Below, piece by piece: positions 38,801 through 46,633 of a DNA stretch of 64,000 nt; the stretch's first letter is position 1; every line of letters starts with the position of its first letter. Both the position numbers and the translations under genes were made by a program. The notes beneath the pieces were generated by a model. That model saw only the letters and a list, made by a program, of their open reading frames with translations, had not been told where the DNA came from and searched no databases. Source of the stretch: Phycisphaerales bacterium (GTDB taxonomy: Bacteria; Planctomycetota; Phycisphaerae; Phycisphaerales; SM1A02); NCBI GenBank assembly GCA_029260575.1, contig JAJDDB010000004.1:248001-312000 (forward strand), in the 5' to 3' direction.

Positions 38801-39625
38801 TGCGGTCTGCTCGAGATCAGAAACGTCTTCAATGAACCCGATACCGCGCACGATGTACTCCGCACGGTTGACCTCCAGCGTTCGCGCACCGACATCAAGA
38901 TTACTCTTGCGGACGGCTGCGATGACCTGTTGTAACGTAACATCGGCTGCGCGCATCGCATCTGGATTCACATCGACCTGGTATTCGCGCACGAATCCGC
39001 CGATGGAGGCAACTTCGCTGACGCCTTCAACGCCGGCCAGTTTGTACCGGACAATGAAATCCTGAATAGAACGCAGTTCATCCGGGCCCCAGCCGCCTGT
39101 TGGGTTGCCTTCAGCATCGCGACCTTCCAGCGTGTACCAGAAGACCTGTCCGAGCGCCGTCGCATCAGGTCCGAGCGCTGGTGATATTCCAGACGGCAGG
39201 GTGCCGGCGGGCAACGAGTTGAGTTTTTCAAGTACACGTGACCGCGACCAATAGAACTCGATGCCATCTTTGAAAACGACATAGATCGTGGAGAATCCGA
39301 AGATTGAATAACTGCGAATGTCCTTGACGCCGGGAATGCCCAGCAGCGCAACCGTCAGGGGATAGCTGATCTGATCATCGATATCCTGCGGGCTTCGACC
39401 TGGCCATTCGGTGAAGACAATCTGCTGGTTCTCGCCGATGTCTGGAATCGCGTCGACCGGCACCGGGCTGCGCGGCAAATCGCCGACCTGCCAGTCAAAC
39501 GGCGCAACAAGTACACCCCAGAAGATCACGCCAACAGTGACCAGAGCGACCACGAGCTTCTGTTCGAGACAGCCGCGAATGATCCGATTCACAACACCAC
39601 GCGGCTCATTGGAGCGATCATTCAT
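35798..39625 (-). CDS. cusA: CusA-like RND metal efflux pump
   Basis: About 1275 residues, from the ATG at 39625 that overlaps the CusB stop by eight bases (upstream in-frame starts would add eight residues). It has the HME-RND layout: one helix (VVALVTVGVIFWGVLVA), a porter domain with PDIGENQQIVFTEWPGRSP and SIFGFSTIYVVFKDG, then further helices, including AIAIGTIVDMGIVLTEN with the proton-relay acidic residues and GIATDDGVIMATRI in the second half. CusA of E. coli is about 1050 residues; here about 100 extra residues with three or four hydrophobic segments lie near 530-705, between the two halves. It would export Cu/Ag ions with CusB and CusC. Confidence 0.92.
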   Translation of the reverse strand: MNDRSNEPRGVVNRIIRGCLEQKLVVALVTVGVIFWGVLVAPFDWQVGDLPRSPVPVDAIPDIGENQQIVFTEWPGRSPQDIDDQISYPLTVALLGIPGVKDIRSYSIFGFSTIYVVFKDGIEFYWSRSRVLEKLNSLPAGTLPSGISPALGPDATALGQVFWYTLEGRDAEGNPTGGWGPDELRSIQDFIVRYKLAGVEGVSEVASIGGFVREYQVDVNPDAMRAADVTLQQVIAAVRKSNLDVGARTLEVNRAEYIVRGIGFIEDVSDLEQTAITARDGQPILIDDIANVSLGPAMRRGVLTKAGEEAVGGVVVVRYGENPMATIQRVKDRIADIASGLPDKVLEDGTQSRVTIVPFYDRTGLIKETLQTLNSAIKQQVYITIIVIVLMVMHLRSSLLIGAMLPITVLMTFIGMKVFGVDANIVALSGIAIAIGTIVDMGIVLTENILRRLNEASPEDSSFEVVYRASAEVGSAVLTAVATTIVGFLPVFTMEAAEGKLFKPLAYTKTFALIASIIIALTILPAAAHVLMGFRIRKGTVRVSASILLLLAGIVIAIWLHAWAGILVVSFAGFYLIQPFLPALLARTLQWSANLVAVVVVLSILAGSWEPLGPEPGLLGNALFIGLIVGGLLLTFWLVRVLFPHILSWALQHKVIALSPAVLIVLFGSTVWLGFDTVFGWLPDSIRRNARIVAVAHEFPGLGSEFMPKLDEGAFLYMPTTMAHASIGEATDILKELDRRIMGVPEVELAVGKIGRVDSPLDPAPISMVETVIQYKSEYKTDDRGVRMKFRVDPVTNEFLRDVSGALIEDEDGQPYRQWRDEVESPQDIWDAIVEAADMPGVTSAPKLQPIETRIVMLQSGFRAPMGIKVYGPDLESIESFALELEKLLKEVPSVQPAAVFADRVVGKPYLEIEIDRQRIARYGIQIADVQEVIEVAIGGKPLTMTVEGRERYPVRVRYLRELRDQPETLGEILVPAPDGTQVPLAELSRIVYRRGPQMIKSEDTFLVAYVLFDKMPGVAEVTVVNDAQRYIQSRIDAGELAVPAGVSFEFSGTYKNQVRAAKRLSVVLPLSLAIIFLLLYFQFRKVSVTLMVFSGVFVAWGGGFIMLWLYAQPWFLDFHLLGTNLRELFQIRQFDLSVAVWVGFLALFGIATDDGVIMATRIEQSMAEEKPKSIDAIRKAVVGGGRLRIRAAVMTSATTILALLPVLTSTGRGADIMVPMAIPTFGGMVVASITWFVVPILYCWTQEWKHRLSSQTASSTHTTNEQSFEEGVSQ

Positions 39626-41696
39626 GATCATGCCCCTCGCGTGTTGCATCGTTCATCGATTCACCAGTTGGCTGTGTTGCCGGCTGCGTTGAAGATTCAT
39701 TCAACGGTGCATGTGCCCGGCGAATTTCACCGCAGCGGAGCATTGACGCGCCGAAATACGGGTTATTTATCGTTGTTCCGCGCTGCAGCCATTCGGCACC
39801 TTTGTTGTCGAAAGCCATCGGGCAATAGGCGACATGCCAGGTTTCACTGCCTTTGTGACCAAACTGTTGTTGCAGACTTATGACGGCTTTGCTCAATGTT
39901 TCGAAGCGAGTGCGAGCATCTTCGATAGTTGTGATGGTTCGATCACTTCGCAGTTTCGCTGCAGCACGCCGCCACGTACCTAGCGGTTCACCGACCAAAC
40001 CGATTTCTTCCACGAAGTCCAGCGCGGTCCTGAGATCTGCAGCCGCCTGGACGAATCCGCCGAGATCATCAGACGCCAACGATTCCTGCGCGTCGAGGTA
40101 CGCTGCGTACACCGGTTTGAGGCTGAAGAGAAACGATTCCGGGACGATTGACGCCGATTCCGGCATTGCCATTCCGGCCACGTGACCTCCGTGCTGATGG
40201 CCGGTTCCACCTCCTCCACCGCCTGGCGACATCATGCTCGGTTTAGCGGCAATCTGCATAGCGCTATCAATGCGGAATGCGCCGTTGACTACAACGTCTT
40301 CACCTTCATCCAGCCCGCTGTTGATGATGTAAAAGTCACCGGCACGTGGGCCGAGGGCAACTTCGCGAACTTCATACGTCGGCTTCTCGGTGTCCGGAAC
40401 CTTCACATAGACGACGGCTCGTTTGCCGGTCAGAAGAGCGGCGGTGCGTGGAATGACGAGCGGTTCGGTTACCAGTGCAGGGTCGCCTACAACACCCAGG
40501 GATTCTGCAGTGACCAGATCCATGTCGCATATATCGCACTGGCCGGGGCCATCTTTCACGACGGTCGGATGCATCGGGCCGACCCATCGACCTGCCAGTT
40601 CATCGGAGACCACAGCGCCGCCTACAGCGACGCGCGGGCGCACCGTGGCCGTCGCAAACATACCCGGTTTCAACTGACGATTCGTGTTATCAACTGCGAC
40701 GCGCACCGCAGCAGTTCGAGTCCGGTCGTCAACGATCGGCTCAATGAACGAAATACGTCCTTCAAAGCGCTTGCCGGGGTGGGCTTCAACTGTGAACGTC
40801 ACCGGCTGACCCCATCGCAGCAGCGGCAACTGCGATTCATAGGCTTCCATATCCAGCCAGAGACGCGACAGATCCGCGACAGTTGCGATCGGAGAACCTG
40901 TCTCGACATAGTCGCCTTCGCGCGCCGCAAGATGTGTGACGATTCCTGCGATCGGCGAATACACTGTCAACCGATCTGTCACATTATTGCCTGATTCAGC
41001 GTCAGCGATCTGCTTTTCAGTCAGACCAAACAGCCGCAGCTTTTCGCGGGCTGCGTCGAGAGTCAGATGCGTGGAGTTCCGGATGATCTCACTGGAAGTT
41101 GTAATGTCATCGAGCGCGATGCGTGCCTGGCGCAATTCATCGAACGCTGCGAGCAGGGTAGGACTGTACATTTCCGCAAGGTGATCGCCTTTGGCGACCG
41201 GCACACCGATGTAATTCACGAACAACCGATCGAGGCGTCCGGGGAAGTACGAGGTTATTCGCGCTACCGATGTTTCGTCGTATGTCAGCCGTCCGTACAG
41301 TCGAACCTCAGCGGTGGGGAAGAACCGACCGACCTTGGCAGTCTCAATTTGGCTCATCTGCGCCGCTGATTCGGTAAGAACGAGCCGACGTTCATTTCCT
41401 TCTCCGGCATCTTCCGTCACCGGAATCAGATCCATGAAACAGATCGGACATTTGGCATCGGGATCAGGCAGGCGAACAGAAGGGTGCATCGAACACGTAT
41501 ACATCTGCGGTTCACTGCTCGAATCGACATTCGTCACAATGGCAGCACCGTCGTCATCACTATTTTGCGGCGTAGGCTTACCAATGCTGTATCCGATGAT
41601 CAATGCGAGAATGATGAGCACGACTGCAATAGCAGCCGATGTGTGCTTCCACACGGCTTTGCCAATGTGTGTAATTGCGGAAGTGAATCTGTTCAT
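39618..41696 (-). CDS. cusB: CusB-like periplasmic adaptor with two metal-binding domains
   Basis: A 692-residue membrane-fusion protein. An N-terminal helix (AAIAVVLIILALIIGY) anchors it. Two heavy-metal-binding domains are seen: YTCSMHPSVRLPDPDAKCPIC near 64-84, and WVGPMHPTVVKDGPGQCDIC inserted in the middle. The adaptor core contains GRLTYDETSVARI and SPIAGIVTHLAAREGDYVETG. The C-terminus is a DUF3347-like domain ending in AYCPMAFDNKGAEWLQ and NPYFGASMLRCGEI, which also carries Cys/Met ligands. It links the RND pump to the outer-membrane channel and probably hands over metal. The start overlaps the CusC stop by four bases. Confidence 0.92.
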   Translation of the reverse strand: MNRFTSAITHIGKAVWKHTSAAIAVVLIILALIIGYSIGKPTPQNSDDDGAAIVTNVDSSSEPQMYTCSMHPSVRLPDPDAKCPICFMDLIPVTEDAGEGNERRLVLTESAAQMSQIETAKVGRFFPTAEVRLYGRLTYDETSVARITSYFPGRLDRLFVNYIGVPVAKGDHLAEMYSPTLLAAFDELRQARIALDDITTSSEIIRNSTHLTLDAAREKLRLFGLTEKQIADAESGNNVTDRLTVYSPIAGIVTHLAAREGDYVETGSPIATVADLSRLWLDMEAYESQLPLLRWGQPVTFTVEAHPGKRFEGRISFIEPIVDDRTRTAAVRVAVDNTNRQLKPGMFATATVRPRVAVGGAVVSDELAGRWVGPMHPTVVKDGPGQCDICDMDLVTAESLGVVGDPALVTEPLVIPRTAALLTGKRAVVYVKVPDTEKPTYEVREVALGPRAGDFYIINSGLDEGEDVVVNGAFRIDSAMQIAAKPSMMSPGGGGGGTGHQHGGHVAGMAMPESASIVPESFLFSLKPVYAAYLDAQESLASDDLGGFVQAAADLRTALDFVEEIGLVGEPLGTWRRAAAKLRSDRTITTIEDARTRFETLSKAVISLQQQFGHKGSETWHVAYCPMAFDNKGAEWLQRGTTINNPYFGASMLRCGEIRRAHAPLNESSTQPATQPTGESMNDATREGHDHE

Positions 41697-43126
41697 GGTG
41701 CGTTGTCCTCCGTCGTGGAGGTTGATATGAGTTCCGACAGCGATGTGCCAACAAGCTGTTCGATGCGCGCGTATGACGTCGCTCGATCAACGAGTGCGCG
41801 TTCAAGTTCCAATTGAAATTCAAGTAGCGTCTGCTGTGTTTCGATCAAGTCAAGAAAGTCGGATGTGCCCTGCTCGAATCCGCCAAGGGATGCCTGCAAA
41901 GATTCCTTTGCCTTGGGCAATAGAGTGTCGCGATATAATTCAATTCGGCGTCGCGCATCGTGATGTTCGAACAGCGCCTCCTGCAATTCAGTGGCCAATC
42001 GGTTTCGCGTGTCACTGCGCCTGCTGGCTACAGCAAGTCGCCGCGCGATCGCTGCACGGACACCTGCGTCGTACTTCTCACGCCAGATCGGCAGGTTAAT
42101 CGACAATGTTGCCAGAACGGCGTCATCACCACTTTCCGTCAGTCCCGCCACATCGCGTTCGCCGATTGCGGTGTATGCCACGCCGACTGTCAAGTCCGGC
42201 AAACCGTCCTTGCGGGCAATCTCTGAGCCGATGCGCTCACGTTCAATTTCTTCCTGCAATGCGATCAATTCCGGATTGCGCGTCTGGATCTCAGCATGCA
42301 AGACTTTAGTTGAGACATCCACAACGTGAACGGCAACGGATTTTGGCCAAGGTACGTCCGCATCTGATCGACGATTAAGCGCAGCATTCAGTCGTGCGGA
42401 GTACGGGATGCGCAGGTCATTCAATCGGCGGAGACGATCTTCCATTGATCCGAGATCAACCTGGATCCTGATGATGTCGGGATGGCCGGCTGTCGCAACT
42501 CGATACCGGGTTCTTGCGACACGTTCGAACTGCTGAAGCAACTCTATGTTTTCAGCAGTGATGTCAATCGATTGTTTGAGGAAGAACAGATCGTTGTATG
42601 CTTGTTCCACGTTGTAGAAGAGGGCAAGCCGCGCCGCTTCGAATCGCTGATACGCGGCATTGGCATTCCGTGCTGCTGCGTCTTCACGATCCTGGAGTTT
42701 TCCAAACCATGGAAATGTCTGCGCAAGCGAGACCGTGTGCTGCATCGGCCCGACGCGGGTTTCCACCTCACCGAGGAAGTACCCATAGGTGAAGCGAGGA
42801 TCGGGTAATGCACGCACCTGCGGCAGCTGTTCAACCGCTGCCTTCCAGTCATAGAACTTGGCTTCAAGCCCGGGATTACTCAGCGCCGCGTAGCGAAGAT
42901 AATCCTGCAGTGTGGCATCATCATCGAGGACAGGCAGTTCGTCGTGAGATTGTGAAGAACCTGCGCGGGCAGAATCTCCATACCGAGGATTTGTGTTCGT
43001 TGAACCGACATCGGAATGCTCCGCAGTCTTGAACGAATCTGCGAACGGACTTGGACTGTTGCACCCGGAAACTAGGGTGGCTGTCAGCGCGATGCCGAAG
43101 AGGCCGCGCAAGTGACGTTGCTTCAT
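41693..43126 (-). CDS. cusC: TolC-type outer-membrane efflux protein (CusC-like)
   Basis: A 477-residue outer-membrane factor. The N-terminus has a lipoprotein signal with the lipobox LVSGC (Cys at about 22). Two long helical repeats typical of TolC follow, the first with NPGLEAKFYDWKAAVEQLPQ, PDPRFTYGYFLGEVETRVGP and SLAQTFPWFGKL, as often seen in metal-efflux members. The C-terminal part has the matching repeat EIERERIGSEIARKDGLPDL. It would form the outer-membrane duct for the CusA/CusB-like pump. First gene of the tripartite efflux block. Confidence 0.92.
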   Translation of the reverse strand: MKQRHLRGLFGIALTATLVSGCNSPSPFADSFKTAEHSDVGSTNTNPRYGDSARAGSSQSHDELPVLDDDATLQDYLRYAALSNPGLEAKFYDWKAAVEQLPQVRALPDPRFTYGYFLGEVETRVGPMQHTVSLAQTFPWFGKLQDREDAAARNANAAYQRFEAARLALFYNVEQAYNDLFFLKQSIDITAENIELLQQFERVARTRYRVATAGHPDIIRIQVDLGSMEDRLRRLNDLRIPYSARLNAALNRRSDADVPWPKSVAVHVVDVSTKVLHAEIQTRNPELIALQEEIERERIGSEIARKDGLPDLTVGVAYTAIGERDVAGLTESGDDAVLATLSINLPIWREKYDAGVRAAIARRLAVASRRSDTRNRLATELQEALFEHHDARRRIELYRDTLLPKAKESLQASLGGFEQGTSDFLDLIETQQTLLEFQLELERALVDRATSYARIEQLVGTSLSELISTSTTEDNAP

Positions 43127-43225
43127 TACAGAAGCTCCTGTGCTGTCGATGGATCAGCAAGCGAAAACGGAGACGCCAAATGGACTCATACGCACAGCGC
43201 GCAGAATCCCTACGAGGTCACCGAA

Positions 43226-43624
43226 TCACGTTCTCCAAATGCACAGAAGCGCGTGTGTTTCATTGTGGTTTCGAAGCCTGACCTGAAGCGTGGCGGACGG
43301 AAGTGTCGGCAACACGGGGGGCAGGTCAATCACATCACTGAGAACATTGACAAACAATGGACCCAGCTCAGTGCGTTCGTGTGGACGAGGAGCAGGCGGA
43401 GCGGGCTCGCCGTTATCAGGCGCAACACCGCACAAGCACTCACCACCAGTCTTGCCACACCGCATCTCGTTGATGACTTCGCCACAGCACGTGATCGTAG
43501 AGATGACCTCGCAGCAAGACGTTGCCAAACAATCTTCGCTCGGCGCGGCAGTGGCCACAACCGGCAGCGCAAGCTGCTGAATGAGAAGTGCCAGGATGAG
43601 CAGGAGACGTGTTGCCATCGCCAT
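43226..43624 (-). CDS. Small exported Cys-rich protein near the efflux operon
   Basis: A 132-residue protein with a signal peptide (RLLLILALLIQQLALPVVA, cut near ATA or TAA). The mature N-terminus carries clustered Cys: EDCLATSCCEVISTITCCGEV and MRCGKTGGECLCG. The last 70 residues are Pro-rich and then of beta-strand appearance. No family is recognised. It lies 99 bases before the CusC gene on the same strand and may bind copper or silver in the periplasm. Compare the exported protein at 27618-28088. Confidence 0.6.
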   Translation of the reverse strand: MAMATRLLLILALLIQQLALPVVATAAPSEDCLATSCCEVISTITCCGEVINEMRCGKTGGECLCGVAPDNGEPAPPAPRPHERTELGPLFVNVLSDVIDLPPVLPTLPSATLQVRLRNHNETHALLCIWRT

Positions 43625-43696
43625 AGATAGTATATCGGACTGGTTCGACCCTCAATTGAACGATTTGATCAGCCAGTCTATTCCTGGCAAGCTGGA

Positions 43697-43970
43697 CTTG
43701 AACCCCCCGGTCAATGATTCATGAGGCAGTTTTAGTCACCGGCAGCGCTTCTGCAGCACGCCATGAATCGTGCTTGATCAAGCCGCCTAGCCGTTCTTCG
43801 CAGACGATTTGTGAATCACGTAACGGCGATGCTCGCGCGGGCCATTCGCCTCTCAGTGGCAGGTTGCCGAGCGACTGGTGAGGGCGCTGAGTGTTGTAGT
43901 AGTCCACAAACTCGCGAACCAAATAGTCGAGGTGCCGTGACACATTATTTGAACAGCGGGGTGGACCTGA
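43697..43970 (-). mobile_element. Internally deleted insertion element
   Basis: About 270 bases with insertion-element ends on both sides: TTGAACCCCCCGGTCA near 43699-43713 and TTTGAACAGCGGGGTGGACC near 43948-43967, which are imperfect inverted repeats of each other and match the end at 5383-5410. Between them, a minus-strand frame (stop at 43719) reads only the transposase C-terminus, HLDYLVREFVDYYNTQRPHQ and SLGNLPLRGEW. The helix-turn-helix and most of the DDE domain have been lost, joining the upstream end directly to the 3-prime end. It could be moved only by a transposase supplied from elsewhere. Confidence 0.65.
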
Positions 43971-43993
43971 ACGGTGCATCGCCTCGTTGCAAA

Positions 43994-44268
43994 ACTCGCG
44001 CACGCTGTTAACCAGACCGTCGAAAGTTTTTTCGGAACAACAAATTTGGCGTTTGGTTAACAGGTTGAGAGTTTTGGGCGCGACTCTCTGGTTAACAGAG
44101 TAGAGAAGTCGCGCATCTCGGGCGATTCAGTGGCCGAATGCTGATCGACCATAAGCTATTGAGAATGAATGCATTGCATAGCAACTGGCGAGAATCTCTC
44201 GCCTCGTCTCGCGCGCGAGATTCCGTAAGAGGGTTTTGACCGGGGAGTTTTTCTGACTATCGCGGAAA
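43994..44268. repeat. Dispersed GTTAAC repeat, copy B
   Basis: This is the second copy of the repeat at 5432-5702. CTGTTAACCAG at 44004-44014 is inverted relative to TTGGTTAACAG near 44052-44062 and CTGGTTAACAG at 44087-44097. The right part from 44188 (GCGAGAATCTCTCGC, then a shared run through TTTTTCTGACTATCGCGGA) is almost identical to copy A. The outer inverted repeat is less perfect here. As in copy A, an insertion-element end lies directly before it. Confidence 0.75.
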
Positions 44269-44514
44269 CTCAGGTGTTAACCAGTTCACTAACGACGCCG
44301 AGGCAGATGTGCCTGGGCGTCTTGTCGTAACCGGCCTCGGGCAAAGAAATACGGCGATCGGAGCAGCGGGGCGGCCGTTCTTGTTTCAGTCACTGAGATT
44401 TGAGGGTGCTGATCTGAATCTTAGAGGTTGCGATCGGACCCTCTAGTTCAAATCGTGAACACTCTGAATCTCTGGTTGGGCCGTCGAATTCTGGTTCACA
44501 GCAATACCAGACAG
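44269..44514. other. Gene-free stretch after repeat copy B
   Basis: No gene is supported. One further GTTAAC occurs near 44276-44281, just beyond the repeat. The rest is the 3-prime flank of the FG-GAP gene without a clear terminator. Confidence 0.4.
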
Positions 44515-45906
44515 TCAATTGCAATTCCCCCAAGCTGCAAGAAGGTCGAGCAGATCGAAGACATCGACAACGTTGGTTGGTTCTGCGATGTTCGCGCCCG
44601 GTCCACTCGTACCCCAGTTGGCCAGCAACTCCAATAGGTCGAAGACATCGACCACACCGTCGGATCCACCGCCACCTGAGTCGATAATGTCAGGGCACAA
44701 TGCGCTGCCCGCCTCGAACATGTAGGCTGAGCCGGAGTCGACACCGTTGTCGTTGTCTCGATAGGTTCCGGCGATGGCGACTTCACTTCCGGGCGCGCCG
44801 CCGATTGCGACTGCGAACCCAAACAGGAACGAAGCGCCGATGTCGCTGGGGACAAGCTTTGCGATCTGCTGGCCGGTGGAGACATCGAAGAGGTACGCAG
44901 CACCGGAGTCGATGCCTATCGCATCGCTCTTCCATGCGCCGACGACTGCAACGTTGCCGCTGATTCCGACGGAGACGCCGAATTCGTCCTGCCACGCCGC
45001 GTCGTCTGCCACGAGCTTGAAGAGTTGCTGGCCGGTTGTGGTGTCGAAGAGGTAGGCAGCGCCGAGGTCCTGGCTGTTTCCGTCTTCCCGGTTGGCTCCG
45101 ACGATGGCGATGCTTCCGCTGATGGCGACGGAGGCGCCGAAACGATCTACGGCAGCGCCGTCATTTGGCAAGAGTTTAAAAATCTGTTCGCCGGTGGCTA
45201 CGTCGTAGAGGTACGCAGAGCCGGAGCTGCCGCCGTTGTCATCATCACCTGCTGAACCGACGATGGCGGTGGCACCGTCGATCGCGACGGCGCGGCCGAA
45301 GTTGTCACCCGAGTTGCCATCGCTGGCGACGAGCTTGTGGAGTTGCAGTCCTGAGGTGGTGCTGAAGAGGTAGGCAGAGCCTGATCCGCTGCCATCATCG
45401 TCGTCGCCGTACGCTCCGACTATAGCGGTGTCTCCGCTGATACCGACGGACCAGCCGAAGAGGTCGGAGAACGCGCCATCGCTAGAAAGAAGTTTGTGGG
45501 TTTGCTGGCCTGTTGTCACATCGAAGAGATACGCGGAGCCGGAGCCGTTTCCGTTGTCATCATCCCCGCTCGCTCCGACGATGGCGATGGTGCCGCTGAT
45601 GCCGACCGAGTCGCCGAACGAGTCAGCCGATGCACCGTCATTGGGGAGAAGTTTGAATAGCTGTTGGCCTGTTGTGGAATTGAAGAGGTAGGCCGAGCCA
45701 GATAGGGGGCCGTTGTCGTCGTCGCCGTAGGCTCCAGCAATTGAGATGGTACCGCTGGTGGCGACAGAGAAGGCAAGGAAGTCGCTGACCGCGCCGTCAA
45801 TGGCCAGGAATTTCGCTTCTTGATCGCCGATTGCAGCGTCCGCTGCGGTCGCTAGAAGCGAGGCGCAGCTCAGAACAGTTCCGTAGGTTCGTGGGTGCAG
45901 CATCAT
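44515..45906 (-). CDS. Secreted FG-GAP-repeat protein with dockerin-like tail
   Basis: A 463-residue exported protein; the start ATG follows AAAAGGGG. After a signal peptide (VLSCASLLATAADA) come about seven repeats of 50-55 residues with the pattern FG.SV.ISG..AIVGA..DDDNG..SGSAYLF...TGQQ, which form FG-GAP beta-propeller blades with calcium-type DDDNG loops. The repeats are also similar at the DNA level. The tail has two dockerin-like segments, VDVFDLLELLANWG and VDVFDLLDLLAAWG, joined by GPGANIAEP, almost the same as in the 1410-residue protein. It is divergent from the sigma factor gene, which may control it. Confidence 0.9.
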   Translation of the reverse strand: MMLHPRTYGTVLSCASLLATAADAAIGDQEAKFLAIDGAVSDFLAFSVATSGTISIAGAYGDDDNGPLSGSAYLFNSTTGQQLFKLLPNDGASADSFGDSVGISGTIAIVGASGDDDNGNGSGSAYLFDVTTGQQTHKLLSSDGAFSDLFGWSVGISGDTAIVGAYGDDDDGSGSGSAYLFSTTSGLQLHKLVASDGNSGDNFGRAVAIDGATAIVGSAGDDDNGGSSGSAYLYDVATGEQIFKLLPNDGAAVDRFGASVAISGSIAIVGANREDGNSQDLGAAYLFDTTTGQQLFKLVADDAAWQDEFGVSVGISGNVAVVGAWKSDAIGIDSGAAYLFDVSTGQQIAKLVPSDIGASFLFGFAVAIGGAPGSEVAIAGTYRDNDNGVDSGSAYMFEAGSALCPDIIDSGGGGSDGVVDVFDLLELLANWGTSGPGANIAEPTNVVDVFDLLDLLAAWGNCN

Positions 45907-46046
45907 GATCCCCTTTTCATCTTGCGAAGCTCCAGTGAGGGTGTTTGCGGGCGGGGCCGTGGGCTTTCTTGATCGACCCAGTCAGTCAGGCGAGAATGGG
46001 GTGGCGTTTCCCCGGAATTCATATGTTTTTCATCAGTGGGTGCTGG

Positions 46047-46607
46047 ATGAGCGAAATCGATCCGAAGAAGCAGGATGCGGATGGCGCCGATGCTGAAAAC
46101 GGATCGGCGACCACCCCCCAGCTCATGCAGCGCGTGTACAACGAACTGCGGGCGCTCGCGTCGGATTATCTGAGTCGAGAGCGAGCCGGTCATACGCTGC
46201 AGCCAACGGCGCTGGTTCACGAGGCGTATCTGCGGCTGGCGGAACTTGACCGCATGCAATGGCGTGACAAGACGCACTTTCTTGTGGCAGCTTCCGGGTG
46301 CATTCGCAGAGTCCTCGTTGACCATGCACGCGGCAAAGACACTGCAAAGCGCGGCGGTGGATGGCATCGCATCACGCTTTCCGCAGGGGAAGGAATGACG
46401 CCGCGCGATGAAGTAGATTTTGTTGCGCTGGAGGATGCATTGACAAAGCTGGCATCGCTCGATGCGCGCAAGGCGCGCGTCGTCGAATTGCGGTTCTTTG
46501 GTGGTCTGACGATCGCACAAAGCGCCGATGTCCTGCACATAGGCACGAGTACGGTTGAAGACGATTGGGCATTTGCATGCGCCTGGCTTCGGCGCGAACT
46601 TGCATAA
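46047..46607 (+). CDS. ECF-type RNA polymerase sigma factor
   Basis: About 186 residues from the ATG at 46047; an in-frame ATG at 46024 would add seven. Region 2 reads LMQRVYNELRALASDYLSRE and the planctomycete-typical LQPTALVHEAYLRLAE; region 4 has LTKLASLDARKARVVELRFF and GGLTIAQSADVLHIGTSTVE as the DNA-binding helix-turn-helix. This is the ECF subgroup found in many planctomycetes beside Ser/Thr kinases in place of an anti-sigma factor. The kinase gene follows after 26 bases. It probably directs transcription of a small set of genes, perhaps including the divergent FG-GAP gene. Confidence 0.9.
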   Translation: MSEIDPKKQDADGADAENGSATTPQLMQRVYNELRALASDYLSRERAGHTLQPTALVHEAYLRLAELDRMQWRDKTHFLVAASGCIRRVLVDHARGKDTAKRGGGWHRITLSAGEGMTPRDEVDFVALEDALTKLASLDARKARVVELRFFGGLTIAQSADVLHIGTSTVEDDWAFACAWLRRELA

Positions 46608-46633
46608 CATGTATTCTGAGGCACTGTGACGAC

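Noticed and set aside
45903-46610. 235-residue minus-strand frame opposite the sigma factor
   Set aside because: The plus frame has clear sigma regions 2 and 4, and the minus frame has no family features.
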